The notes beneath the pieces are model-generated. The model did no database searches and was not told the DNA's origin. It worked only from the letters and a program-made list of their open reading frames with translations. The position numbers were made by a program, and so were the translations under genes. Shown piece by piece: positions 1 to 7,960 of a DNA stretch of 14,746 nucleotides. The stretch's first letter is position 1; every line of letters starts with the position of its first letter. Source of the DNA: Prasinococcaceae sp. CCMP 1430 (lineage: Eukaryota > Prasinodermophyta > Palmophyllophyceae > Prasinococcales > Prasinococcaceae); contig RQSC01001221.1 of NCBI GenBank assembly GCA_013416795.1, positions 10,001 to 24,746 on the forward strand, given 5' to 3'.

Positions 1-4
1 ACAG

Positions 5-41
<37 letters not shown>

Positions 42-180
42 CACACACACACACACACACGCACGCACACACACACACACGCACGCACGCACACACACAC
101 CTCCAGGCACACACACGCGCGCACACACACGCGCTTACGCGCGCGCGCGCACAAACATGCACACGCACACACGCACGTGA
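1..180. repeat. (CA)n / (CG)n microsatellite at the window edge
   Basis: Almost pure CA dinucleotide repeat, interrupted by GCACGCAC blocks and, near 115-150, by alternating GC. An ACAGTCACAC phrase at the very start recurs near position 37, so part of the tract was itself duplicated. Alternating purine-pyrimidine tracts of this kind can adopt Z-DNA. No gene is present. Confidence 0.95.
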
Positions 181-226
181 GCGTGCGCCAGGGCGCATTT
201 GGGGTCAGACCCTGCCGAAAGCCCTC

Positions 227-258
<32 letters not shown>

Positions 259-368
259 TGTGTCACACGGCGCGCCGAGCGTAGCAGAGACAGTCGGTGG
301 TGCGACGCACGCGCGCGCACGCGCGCCCTGCTGCGCGCCGCCGCGACGCACCGCGCAGTGTGGCGCGC

Positions 369-390
369 CACGCACACACACACGCACGCG

Positions 391-464
<74 letters not shown>

Positions 465-522
465 AACACACACACGTGCGCACACACACACGCACACACA
501 CGCACACACACACACGCACACG

Positions 523-553
<31 letters not shown>

Positions 554-580
554 ACACGCGCGCGCACGCGCGCAGAGCGC
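369..580. repeat. (CA)n microsatellite with a (GA)n core
   Basis: A long CA repeat is split by a GAGAGAGA block followed by a short GACA block near 434-462, then returns to CA and ends in alternating CG near 556-575. All apparent reading frames here are His/Thr or Cys/Val dipeptide repeats produced by the microsatellite and are not genes. Confidence 0.95.
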
Positions 581-1263
581 GCTGCGCAGGCCGTCGCCGT
601 CGCGATCCGATCCCGACGAGATCCAGATCCGGCTGATGCGGCCTCACACCTCCCCCCTCCACATCGACGTTGCAAATCGACGGAATACCACAGTCTTCCA
701 AGTTATCATAATTAATGTGAAACATGCGGAACGTGCCCCGAAAGTCCTGCCATCTGCCGTCTGGTACGCTGGGTGTTGGTGGGGATGTCGACGCGGCAAG
801 TTTTTTTTTGGCCCGATCGAACTCGGACTGACCTGCGACCCCCCCCTTCTTTTCCGCCGAATTAAGGCGCGGATAAAGACGCCGGGGCGGCGCCGAGGCG
901 AGGTCAGAGCGAACGTCGGCGGGTCCCTCTCTTTTTTTTTTTTGAGGGGTGCGCGAACGCGCGCGCGCGCGGCCGGGCGGCCGCGCGGCCGCGAGTTTAG
1001 GTTTTAGTATTTGAGGTAATATTTAATAGGGTTAACATTTTCCGAGGCAGCGTCGGTGGAGGGGTGCGTGACGACGAGCGAGGGGAGCCGTCGTCCGGCG
1101 TGTCCGCGCTGGCGTCGCCGCCGCTGGCGCCGAGCCTGCGCGTCCCGCTCGCCCTTGCTCGCTCGCTCGCTCGGGGGAGATCGCGCCGCCCCCCTTCCCC
1201 GCGCCCCGGTCGATCGAGCCTGGGTGGGCCGCCGGCCGGCGCCGGCAGTGCGTCTGCGCGAGG
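581..1263. other. Non-coding region upstream of the methyltransferase gene
   Basis: No coding region can be supported. The stretch 600-830 is less GC-rich than its surroundings and holds T- and C-homopolymers (T run near 801-809, C run near 839-846). A T run near 932-942 is followed by alternating GC near 960-972. An AT-rich patch at 1007-1034 contains AATAGGGTTA, which resembles a sequence at 13325-13350. The promoter and any 5' untranslated exon of the gene starting at 1264 should lie here, but no clear TATA box is visible. Confidence 0.6.
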
Positions 1264-2626
1264 ATGGAGATCCCCGCACCGCCGCCGCTCGGCTCCGCTG
1301 CGCTGCAGCGCCCTCGGTCGGTCGGTCGGACGCCTCTCCCCTCTCCCACCGTCCTCGTCGTGCGTGCCTCCGCCTCCCTTAACCCCCCCCCCTCCCTCCG
1401 CCTGCTGCGCCCGCGCGCAGAGCCCGAGGCGCGCTCCGCCGAGCGCGACGGCGGCGTCCTCGCGCACGACTTCACGCGCAGACAGGCGGAGGCGCAGGCG
1501 TGGCGCAACTGGGACAAGTTCTACCGCGCCAACGAGGACAGGTTCTTCAAGGTGTGTGCCTGTGCGTGTCCCTGCGTGTGTGCCTACGTGTGTGTGTGTG
1601 TGTGTGTGTGTGTGTCTATTTGCGCGCGCGCGCGCGCGCGTGTGTGTGTGTGTTTGTGTGGGTCTGGGGTAGTGGGGGGAGGCTGTGTGTGCAGTGTGTG
1701 CACCGCGCTGACACGCGCTGGCCGCACGTACAAGGACCGCCACTACTTCGGCGAGGAGGCGCCCGAGCTGCTGGGCGCATGCGCACGCGCCTTCGCGCGT
1801 GGCGAGGCCGTGGAGCCGCGGCTGCTCGAGTGCGGCTGCGGCGCGGGCAACACGGTGTACCCGCTGCTGGAGCTCGCCGCGGAGCTCCACCCGGGCCTGC
1901 CGCTGCGCGTGTCAGCCTTCGACTTCGCGCCGAGGGCTGTTGCGCTCGTGCGCGCCAAGGCGGCGGCGCACGCCGACGGCGCTGTCGACGCCTTCGTGTG
2001 CGATCTCGCCGCGGGTGACGTCGGCGACGCGCTCCCGCGGCGCGTGGGCGTGGGCGCGTGCCACGCCGCCACGCTCGTCTTCGTGCTCAGCGCGCTGGCC
2101 CCCGAGAGCATGCCGGGGGCGGTGCGCGCGGTGGGCGCGTGCTTGGCGCCGGGCGCGTGCGTGCTCGTGCGCGACTACGCCGCGGGTGACCTCGCCGAGG
2201 TGCGTCACATGCCTGCACGCGCACACGCGCACGCATGCACACAAGCATCGACGCAAGCATGGGCGTACGCAAGCGCGTCTGACCCGCGCGTGCGCACGTT
2301 GCCCATGAGCTCACACGCACGTCCACGCATACGTCCACACGCGCGCGCGCGCGCGCGCGCACGCACACACACAGGCACGCCTCGCCGGCAAAGGCGGCGG
2401 TGACTCCGGCAGCAGCAGGAAGCTCGGAGAGCGCTTCTACCGCCGCGGTGACGGCACGCGTGCGTACTTCTTCGAGGAGGCCGAGCTTGTGCGCCTCTTT
2501 GAAGAGCACGCCGGCCTGCGGCTGGTGCGCTCGGCTGTGCAGGCGCGCAACATCGAGAACCGCAGGATGGAGCTCACCATGCGGCGGCGATGGGTGCAGG
2601 CCGTCTTCGAAAGGCCGCGGCGGTGA
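1264..2626 (+). CDS. tRNA N3-methylcytidine (m3C) methyltransferase, METTL2/6/8 (plant TRM140-like) family
   Basis: Three exons: 1264-1551, 1735-2199 and 2375-2626, all joined in phase 0, giving 334 residues. The family uses S-adenosylmethionine to methylate C32 in the anticodon loop of certain tRNAs (family knowledge). Seen here: NWDKFYRANEDRFFK ending exon 1 and DRHYF opening exon 2, the family's conserved N-terminal block. The SAM-binding loop LECGCGAGNT is at about residues 127-136, AFDFAPRAV at about 157, TLVFVLSAL at about 209 and VLVRDYAAGDLAE at about 239-251. Exon 3 carries RGDGTRAYFF and ends with a WVQAVF block. Introns are 183 bp and 175 bp, with donors GTGTGTG and GTGCGTC. The first ~65 residues are Pro/Arg-rich and not conserved, so the start at 1264 is uncertain and could hide a further 5' intron. 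It converges on the HIR gene. METTL2, 6 and 8 cannot be told apart here; the C-terminus looks most like the plant members. Confidence 0.9.
1552..1734 (+). repeat. Intron 1 of the m3C methyltransferase gene, made of TG and GC repeats
   Basis: The intron begins GTGTGTGCC and ends GTACAAG. Most of it is (TG)n near 1588-1614, alternating GC near 1622-1639 and more TG. The length is a multiple of three and the upstream reading frame has no stop across it, so an unspliced transcript would encode a Cys/Val/Arg-rich insert of 61 residues. Its intron status rests on the family signature, because the protein reads FFK directly into DRHYF only when it is removed. Confidence 0.9.
2200..2374 (+). repeat. 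Intron 2 of the m3C methyltransferase gene, GC/CA repeat-rich
   Basis: Donor GTGCGTCAC at 2200. The acceptor ACACACACAG lies at the end of a (GC)n-(CA)n microsatellite (2340-2374), so the repeat itself supplies the AG. The length of 175 bp is not a multiple of three, and retention would shift the frame into a short Arg-rich tail. Confidence 0.85.
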
Positions 2627-2990
2627 CGACGCGGGGCGCGTGCGTGCGCGCATGTGCGCGCGCGCGTGCGCGCGCACACCCGCTAAACTAATAAGTGCGT
2701 GCGCGTACAACCACGGCGCGCGTGTGTGCGCGCGTGCGTGCGCGGGCGCGCGGGCGCGTGTGCTGTGTTTGCTCATACTGAAGTTAGAAAACTAGTTGTT
2801 GTCCCTCGCCATTATATAGAACACGTGCATGCTCGCGCGCTCAGGTTGTTGCGTGCGTCGCGCTGCGCGCTCGCAGACAGGAGTGTCTGTGCAGGACACG
2901 CAGACACGCACACACTTGCAGACACAAACACGTGCTTCGCACACTCCATTTTTGCCGGACTCAGTCCGCGCGCGCGCCTCCCTCCGCGGT
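2627..2990. other. Intergenic region between two convergent genes
   Basis: This holds the 3' flanks of the methyltransferase (+) and HIR (-) genes. It contains alternating GC/TG tracts (2640-2680, 2700-2765), a less GC-rich patch near 2770-2825 with TTATATAG, and a short CA stretch near 2895-2935. No further coding region is supported. Polyadenylation signals for both genes should lie here, but neither shows a clear AATAAA. Confidence 0.7.
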
Positions 2991-4865
2991 TCAGCGCTTC
3001 ATTTTCTGCTGCTTGACGGCGGCGGCCATGATATTGCCCTGCGCGATCTGCTGTGCGATGTCGCCTACGGCGGCGGGGCCGTGCGGCACGAAGACAGCGC
3101 TGGCGCGAGATGAGCTACCGATGGAGTTGAGCGTGTCAAAGTACTGCGTGGTAAGCACCAGATTGAGCACCTCACGCGCGTCGACGTCGCTGACGTCCGC
3201 CTGAGCAGCGGCCGCGGATGCCACGAGCGCCGAGTCGGCGGAGGCGAAGTGGGCGGTCCGCATTGGCGACACGCGTCAGCCCAACGTGTGGCGGGCGAAA
3301 CCATGCACACTGGCACACTGGCACGCTGGCACAAATAAACAGCCCCGCACCCGAGCGCAAGCGTACGGCCCGTTCGCACCTGGAAGTCGTTGACCGAGTC
3401 GCGGAGCCCGCTGACAATTGCCTGGCGCTGCCTGGCGATGCCTTGTCCCGCGAGGAACTTGGCCTCGGCGTCGGCCTCCGCCGCCTTGACGATCTGTAGC
3501 TTCTCGGCCTCGGCGCGCTCCAGCGTGGCCACGCGCTGGCGGTGCGCGGCGTTGATGTCGTTCATGGCAGCCTTGACGTTGGCGGCGGGCTCAATGTCGG
3601 TGACGAGCGTCTGCAGAATCTCGTACCCGTAGTTGGCCATCGCCTTGCCGAGCTCGTCCTTGACGGCCTGCACGTAAAGTTGCAAACGCACACGCGCACA
3701 CGTACGCAGGCGCGCGCGCGGGCACGCGCGGGAGCACGAGCGCAAAACGGCAAGCGTTAGCGAGGCCATGGAGGCAGGGGCGCTTTCCTTGCACGCTTGT
3801 GTGTCGCGGCCGTCGTCGCAGAGGAGCTCTCGAGGGGCACATCGTCCGTAGCAGACACCGACGCGCACGCGTGCGCACAGTTTCCGCGCACACACCTGCG
3901 CGATCTCCTCCTTGGTGGTGAAAACGTCGTCCAGATCGATGCGCGGAATGTAGCTGCGCACCACGTCGAAGACATACGAGGTGATCTGGCCGCGCGGGTC
4001 GGTCAGCTTGTAGTACGCCTGATAGGCGTCCTCGCGGTGCACCTCGTACTGCACGGCGATGCGCGTCACAACAAAGACGTTGTCCTTCGTCTTGGTCTCG
4101 CATTGCACGTTGAGCTGCTGCACGCGCAGCGACAGGGCGCCCACCACCTGCTCGCCGAGGGGGCAGTTGACGCAGTTGCAGCCCGGCTGCCAGTGCGCGC
4201 AGGCGGCCGCGCGGCGCGAGCGCGCGAATGAGCGTTGTCAGTCGATAGCGCAAATGCGAGCTGTGCTGATGCATTCCTCGCGCACGCACACGCGCCGCCG
4301 CGGTGCGCGCGCGCGCCCCGCGCGCGGCGCGCATTGTTCTCGAGGCGCGGCGCGTGCTCTCGGACTCAGGTTGGCGGGTCCGCACGCTCCACGAGACATT
4401 TTTGGCAACCTCCAGCCAGGCGTGCACTTGATGGCCAAACGCCCGCGCACGCGAAGGTGCGCCACCCGTACGACTTAGCGAAGCAAAAGACTGACATGCT
4501 GCACGCGCGTGCGCGCGCCCTCTCACGCGGACACGCATGATCTCGCGGTCACGCACGCGACGCGCACTGGCGCGCCTACCACACGGCAACGGCACGCATC
4601 GCACGTCATTGCAGCAGAAGGAGGCGCTGCGGTGCACAAAAAAAAAAGCACGCGAGCTTTCAGCGCCCACCCGTGCGGTGGCATTCGCACGCGCACGGAC
4701 GCGCCCCCACGCGCCGCGCGCGGGCCCAGCGCGCGCGCCTCCTCCGCCCCGCGGTGCACGCACCTCGGCGAAGCGCTTGAACTGGCCGAACTGCGTGACC
4801 ACGCCCAGCGCACTCTGCTCGACGCACGCGAAGCAAAAGCAGTTGTTGAACGAGGCGGAGGCCAT
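2991..4865 (-). CDS. HIR: Hypersensitive-induced reaction (HIR) protein, SPFH/prohibitin/stomatin superfamily
   Basis: Four exons in reading order: 4865-4764, 4186-3896, 3667-3380 and 3200-2991, all phase 0, giving 296 residues (plant HIR proteins are close to 286). Introns are 577, 228 and 179 bp, with donors GTGCGTG, GTGTGTG and GTGCGAA. HIR proteins are membrane-inner-face scaffolds that oligomerise in microdomains and are linked to stress and defence in plants (family knowledge). Seen here: SLRVQQLNVQCETKTKDNVFV at the start of the SPFH domain (about residues 53-73), then YVFDVVRSYIPRIDLDDVF. The central part is ANYGYEILQTL and TDIEP. An Ala/Glu-rich coiled-coil stretch leads to GIARQRQAIVSGLRDSV, and TQYFDTLNSIG and VFVPHGP follow near the C-terminus. 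Exon 2 begins PGC exactly where plant HIR has EPGC, which fixes the splice. Residue 2 is Ala rather than the myristoylated Gly of plant HIR; instead the N-terminus is Cys-rich (NCFCFAC), suggesting palmitoylation. Confidence 0.94.
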
Positions 4866-5055
4866 CGCGACCGCCGCGGGGCGGACGGCGGGGCTTCTCC
4901 CCCCCCCCTTTGGACGCGCGCGGGCGGCCCGTGGGCAGGCGGCGCGAGCTCCTCCTCGGGCGGCGCGGGGGCGCGGGCGGGCGGCGCGTGCGCGGTGTGG
5001 CACGCGCTGCAGCCTCAGGCGTGCGCGCGCGCATTTATTTGTCCCACCGCGCATT

Positions 5056-5169
5056 TGATATCAAACGACGTCACATTCTCATTCCCACGCGAAAATTCGG
5101 TCGATTGGGAGCTTTTCACGGATTCATTTGGAACGCTGTTTGCAACCGCTCTGATATCACACGACGTCA
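5056..5169. promoter_or_regulatory. Duplicated GATATC/GACGTC element upstream of HIR (candidate bZIP/CREB-type site)
   Basis: TGATATCAAACGACGTCA at 5056-5073 and TGATATCACACGACGTCA at 5152-5169 differ at one base in 18 and start 96 bp apart. Each holds two 6-bp palindromes, GATATC and GACGTC, separated by four bases. ACGTCA is the half-site bound by bZIP factors in plants and animals (family knowledge). Both copies are about 190 and 290 bp upstream of the HIR start codon, in a locally AT-rich stretch. A regulatory role is inferred from position and repetition only. Confidence 0.45.
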
Positions 5170-5327
5170 TAGTTTGGATCGAAATTCAATCCGGCGAATC
5201 GGATGCGAGAGAAATTGGCAGCTTCGCATAGGCGGGCGAAGGAAAGGCCGCATGGCCAAAGGCGGAAGCGCCGACTGCCGGTGGGACAGATCAATTTCAT
5301 GCACCCGGTGATACTTACTTTCGACAC

Positions 5328-5382
5328 GACACACACACACACACACACACGCACATATGAACAAGCACACACACACACACAC

Positions 5383-5419
<37 letters not shown>

Positions 5420-5490
5420 TACACACACACACACACACACACACACGTGCTACACACACACACGCACACACGCACACACACACACACACG
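5328..5490. repeat. (CA)n microsatellite
   Basis: CA repeat interrupted by ATATGAACAAG near 5355 and by two CACGTGCTACACAC blocks near 5413 and 5446, showing a roughly 33-bp higher-order duplication inside the tract. Confidence 0.95.
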
Positions 5491-5724
5491 CAAAGAGCAC
5501 GCACTGGGGCCACGCCGTCGCCAACCGACGCGCGCACCTGCCAATCGCAAACACGCGTCCGCGCGCCTTCGGATTGGGAGCAGTCAAGCAGCGCGTCGAT
5601 TCATGGAGTCTGGTCAGAGGCGCGGAGCGAGACTCAGGGGCAAGTGTCAAACTCAAGTTTTGCGTTCAACAACATTGGCGTGTGTGATCCAGCGACAAGC
5701 GCAACGGCGTCTGTCGCCACGGGT

Positions 5725-6580
5725 GGCGCGTGGGCCGTGCCGACGCTTAGCGGCCGGCATCCGCGACGATGAGCTCCAGCGGCTTCTGCACGGTGGGGGC
5801 GTACACGCCGCTGGCGAACACCAGCGCCACGCCCGAGCCCACGATCACCAGGGTGAGGATCCAGCCGAGGACCACCTTGCCCAGCAGCTTGTAGTTGACG
5901 CCCTTCGAGCCCTCCATCCACGCAACGGCGGAGGTGGCGCCCACCTGGCAATGCGTGGTGGACAGCGGCCAGCCCTGGCGCGAGCCGATGATGATCACCA
6001 GCGCGGCGCCCAGCTCGATGGAGTAGCCGCGCGAGGGCGACAGCTTGGCGATCTTGGTGCCCAGCGCGTGGAGGATCTTGTAGCCGTAGAGCGCCAGGCC
6101 GAGCACGATGCCGAGGCCGCCCAGCGCGAGGATCCAGTAGGCGTCGGCGCCCATGTCGGCCTTCTTCTCCACCTTGCCCGACTTCCAGATGATGTAGATG
6201 GCGGCGTAGGGGCCGATGGCGTTGGCCACGTCGTTGGCGCCGTGGGCGAACGAGTCGCAGATGGCGGTGAGCACCTGCAGGTACTGGAAGACCTTCTCGG
6301 TCTTCTCGTCGAACACCTCGGCGTTCTCGTGGATGGCGCCCACGGTCTCGTCCTCCTCGATGATCTTCTTGGAGTCGGCGTTGAGCGAGTAGGTCATGTG
6401 GTCGCTCATCCTCTTGAAGAGCGTCTTCTTGGTGCCGTCCTCGTTGGTGTCCGACTGGAGCTGCTCCACGTCGAGCACCACCTCCTTGCCGTCGGCCTTC
6501 TTCCAGATGCTGATCTCGCGCCCCTCGTCGATGGCGGCGCGCAGCTTGGGCACCACCAGGAACTGCGCGATGAACGCCAC
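5725..6580. repeat. 856-bp direct repeat, copy 1 (matches 9272-10127)
   Basis: Every stretch compared by eye is identical to 9272-10127, including third codon positions, at a constant offset of 3547. The left border is sharp: it lies 22 bp beyond the transporter stop codon, where T at 5724 faces A at 9271 and similarity ends. The right border is the unknown base at 6581. Confidence 0.93.
5747..6580 (-). CDS. PiT: PiT/Pho4 phosphate transporter, 3' part only (truncated at a sequence gap)
   Basis: This encodes residues 242-518 of the protein that is complete at 9294-10850, with identical sequence and the same TAA stop. It contains the hydrophilic loop, the second GANDVANA signature (full-length residues 355-362), PLSTTHC (446-452) and the last membrane helices. 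It lacks the start codon, the first GANDVANA and the first membrane half. The truncation coincides exactly with the single N at 6581, so it is more likely an assembly break than a natural pseudogene. The missing 5' end of this same copy may be the piece at 13696-13801. Confidence 0.9.
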   Translation of the reverse strand: MAFIAQFLVVPKLRAAIDEGREISIWKKADGKEVVLDVEQLQSDTNEDGTKKTLFKRMSDHMTYSLNADSKKIIEEDETVGAIHENAEVFDEKTEKVFQYLQVLTAICDSFAHGANDVANAIGPYAAIYIIWKSGKVEKKADMGADAYWILALGGLGIVLGLALYGYKILHALGTKIAKLSPSRGYSIELGAALVIIIGSRQGWPLSTTHCQVGATSAVAWMEGSKGVNYKLLGKVVLGWILTLVIVGSGVALVFASGVYAPTVQKPLELIVADAGR

Positions 6581-6581
6581 N
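6581..6581. other. Single unknown base: probable contig join
   Basis: One n directly joins the middle of a transporter coding sequence to unrelated intronic DNA of an amidase gene. Two coding contexts change abruptly at one base. Some scaffolding programs insert a single n when they infer overlapping contigs but cannot merge them (general knowledge), which would fit. Confidence 0.85.
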
Positions 6582-6722
6582 TGGCTGTGCGGCGAAACAA
6601 ATAGACTACAATTCACCGAGCGGAAGCGCGGCAAGCGAGGCGTGCCACGCCGGCCACCTGCACATGCGACTGGCTGACGTCCGCCTCCGCGCGCCGCGGC
6701 ATCCGTGGCTTGCTCTTCTCAG

Positions 6723-7356
6723 GTGGCTCGTGGCAGCCGACGCGTTCGAGCTCGCCGAGCAGTCGTGCGCCCAGGCTGTTTACGGCAAGCTCTCGGGCGA
6801 TGCGTTTCAGAGGGTATGCGAGGCGCTGGGCTCGGAGCCCGCGGAGGTCAGTGTAGCCGAGGGCGCAGGCGCGGGCGACCTGCTGGACGGATGGAGGGAC
6901 ACGTTTCGCCTCCTGCAGGCTAGCGAGATCTGGGGCATGCACGCCGACTTCGTCGAAGGGTGCAAGCCAGACTTCGGCCCGGGCATCAAGGAGCGCTTCG
7001 AGATGGCGAAGGGCGTGCACGGAAACCAGCCTCCAGTCGAGGAGGCCGCGAAGCGTCGCGAGGCCATCACAGAGCACATGGATGCAATGCTTGCTGGCGG
7101 TGCGATCCTCGCAATGCCCACAGCCCCTGGCGCTGCCCCGACCAAGGCGCTGCCCACTGCTGAACTCGAGGTGTACCGGGCGCGCATGCTGGCGCTCACG
7201 GCCATTGCCGGGCTCGCGAGGCTGCCGCAAGTGAGCGTGCCCATCGCCGTCACTGAGGACGGCCCCGTCGGGCTCTCGTTGGTGGCCGCTCGCGGTGAGG
7301 ACGAGATGCTGCTGGCAGCAACGGAGATGCTCGCTGCAGTTGTCGGAATGCAATAA
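6723..7356 (+). CDS. Amidase signature family protein (plant AMI1-like), C-terminal exon only
   Basis: The family hydrolyses amides with a Ser-Ser-Lys triad in the N-terminal half; the plant AMI1 branch acts on indole-3-acetamide (family knowledge). This exon gives about 210 residues. Seen here: FRLLQASEIWGMHADFV, KPDFGPGIKERFE, ILAMPTAPGAAP, LTAIAGLARLPQVSVPI and GPVGLSLVAARGEDEMLL, in the same order and spacing as the C-terminal third of plant AMI1. The exon starts after a pyrimidine-rich acceptor (CTTGCTCTTCTCAG, AG at 6721-6722) and its first base completes a split codon; the stop is TAA at 7354-7356. The triad and GGSS motif are absent because only 141 bases separate the exon from the sequence break at 6581. 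The substrate cannot be judged without the front. It is tail to tail with the coding region at 7442, 85 bp apart. Confidence 0.85.
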
Positions 7357-7441
7357 CGCTGGGTGGACTCGATACATACACGATGTTGGGCCTGTTGTGT
7401 ACTCAAAAGCAAACTTGTGATTTACTTATCCTGTCATATTA

Positions 7442-7783
7442 TTACTCGACGCTCACGCTCACGACGGCCGCCGTCTCGTGCTCATCGGGGGCGGCGCGCA
7501 TGCCATACTCCCCGATAGCACGGATCGCGACGCTCGCGCGCGAACCCGTCGGTGGCGGGCTGTCCGGGTGCACCGAAAACTTGAGCACTAGCACCGCCCC
7601 TGGCGCAAGGGCACCGGCGCCTGGCTCGACGGTGAGCCAAGATGGCATCGATTGCAGCGGTGCCCCCTGATCCGCGCCCTGGACGCGGAAGAGGAGACCC
7701 TGCTTGCTCATGTTGGCAATTCGCAGCGTGGTGTCGCCGCCCATCATCCTCACTGCCACCTTGTCCGCCTCGGCCCTGATCAT
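7442..7783 (-). CDS. Small protein with a probable Ig-like (MSP/ASH-type) beta-sandwich; N-terminus unresolved
   Basis: From the first in-frame ATG (7783) this gives 113 residues. The frame stays open and codon-like upstream to about 7921 but with no further ATG, so the gene may begin in an unseen exon. Seen here: TTLRIANMSKQGLLFRVQG, then PSWLTVEPGAGALAPG, then VLKFSVHPDSPP and SVAIRAIGEYG. This order (short strand, N-x-S turn, WL-V-P-x-x-G-x-L-x-PG, then a strand) is typical of MSP, ASPM-SPD2-Hydin and OCRL-type Ig domains that bind partner proteins in trafficking, centrosome or cilia work. Third codon positions are GC-rich as in the neighbouring genes, supporting real coding. It is convergent with the amidase and divergent from the membrane-protein gene at 7961. 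No specific family can be named. Confidence 0.55.
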   Translation of the reverse strand: MIRAEADKVAVRMMGGDTTLRIANMSKQGLLFRVQGADQGAPLQSMPSWLTVEPGAGALAPGAVLVLKFSVHPDSPPPTGSRASVAIRAIGEYGMRAAPDEHETAAVVSVSVE

Positions 7784-7960
7784 TGCCCCCTTGCCGCTGC
7801 CAGGCTGGCCCAGGCCGCCCACGTTCAGGACGGCGGCGCACGCCCCGTACGCCTTGATCGCCCCGCGCGCCACACGCGCCTCGCCCGCCACCCGCACCCC
7901 CCGACCCCCCCGCGAAGCCAACTCCGCTCACGCCCACGCGCACGGGCTCAGGCGCTCGCG

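Larger units (their letters stand above)
4866..5724. other. Region upstream of HIR and downstream of the truncated transporter
   Basis: No gene can be supported. 4866-5040 is GC-rich probable 5' leader and promoter of the HIR gene, with a C run near 4900-4909. 5040-5325 is notably less GC-rich and contains a repeated palindrome-bearing element (5056-5073 and 5152-5169). 5328-5490 is a (CA)n tract. 5500-5724 is unremarkable mixed sequence running into the transporter fragment, which reads toward it from the right. Confidence 0.65.

Noticed and set aside
1-180. Terminal repeat as telomere
   Set aside because: The unit is CA, not a TTAGGG- or TTTAGGG-type telomere, and the same tracts occur inside the window.
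600-725. Minus-strand start beginning [21 protein letters not shown] as a possible first exon
   Set aside because: Looks less repetitive than the rest, but no partner exon or known motif follows and the frame soon enters microsatellite.
135-1007. Several long open frames encoding His/Thr or Cys/Val repeats on both strands
   Set aside because: They are translations of the CA/TG microsatellite, open in many frames at once, with no conserved sequence.
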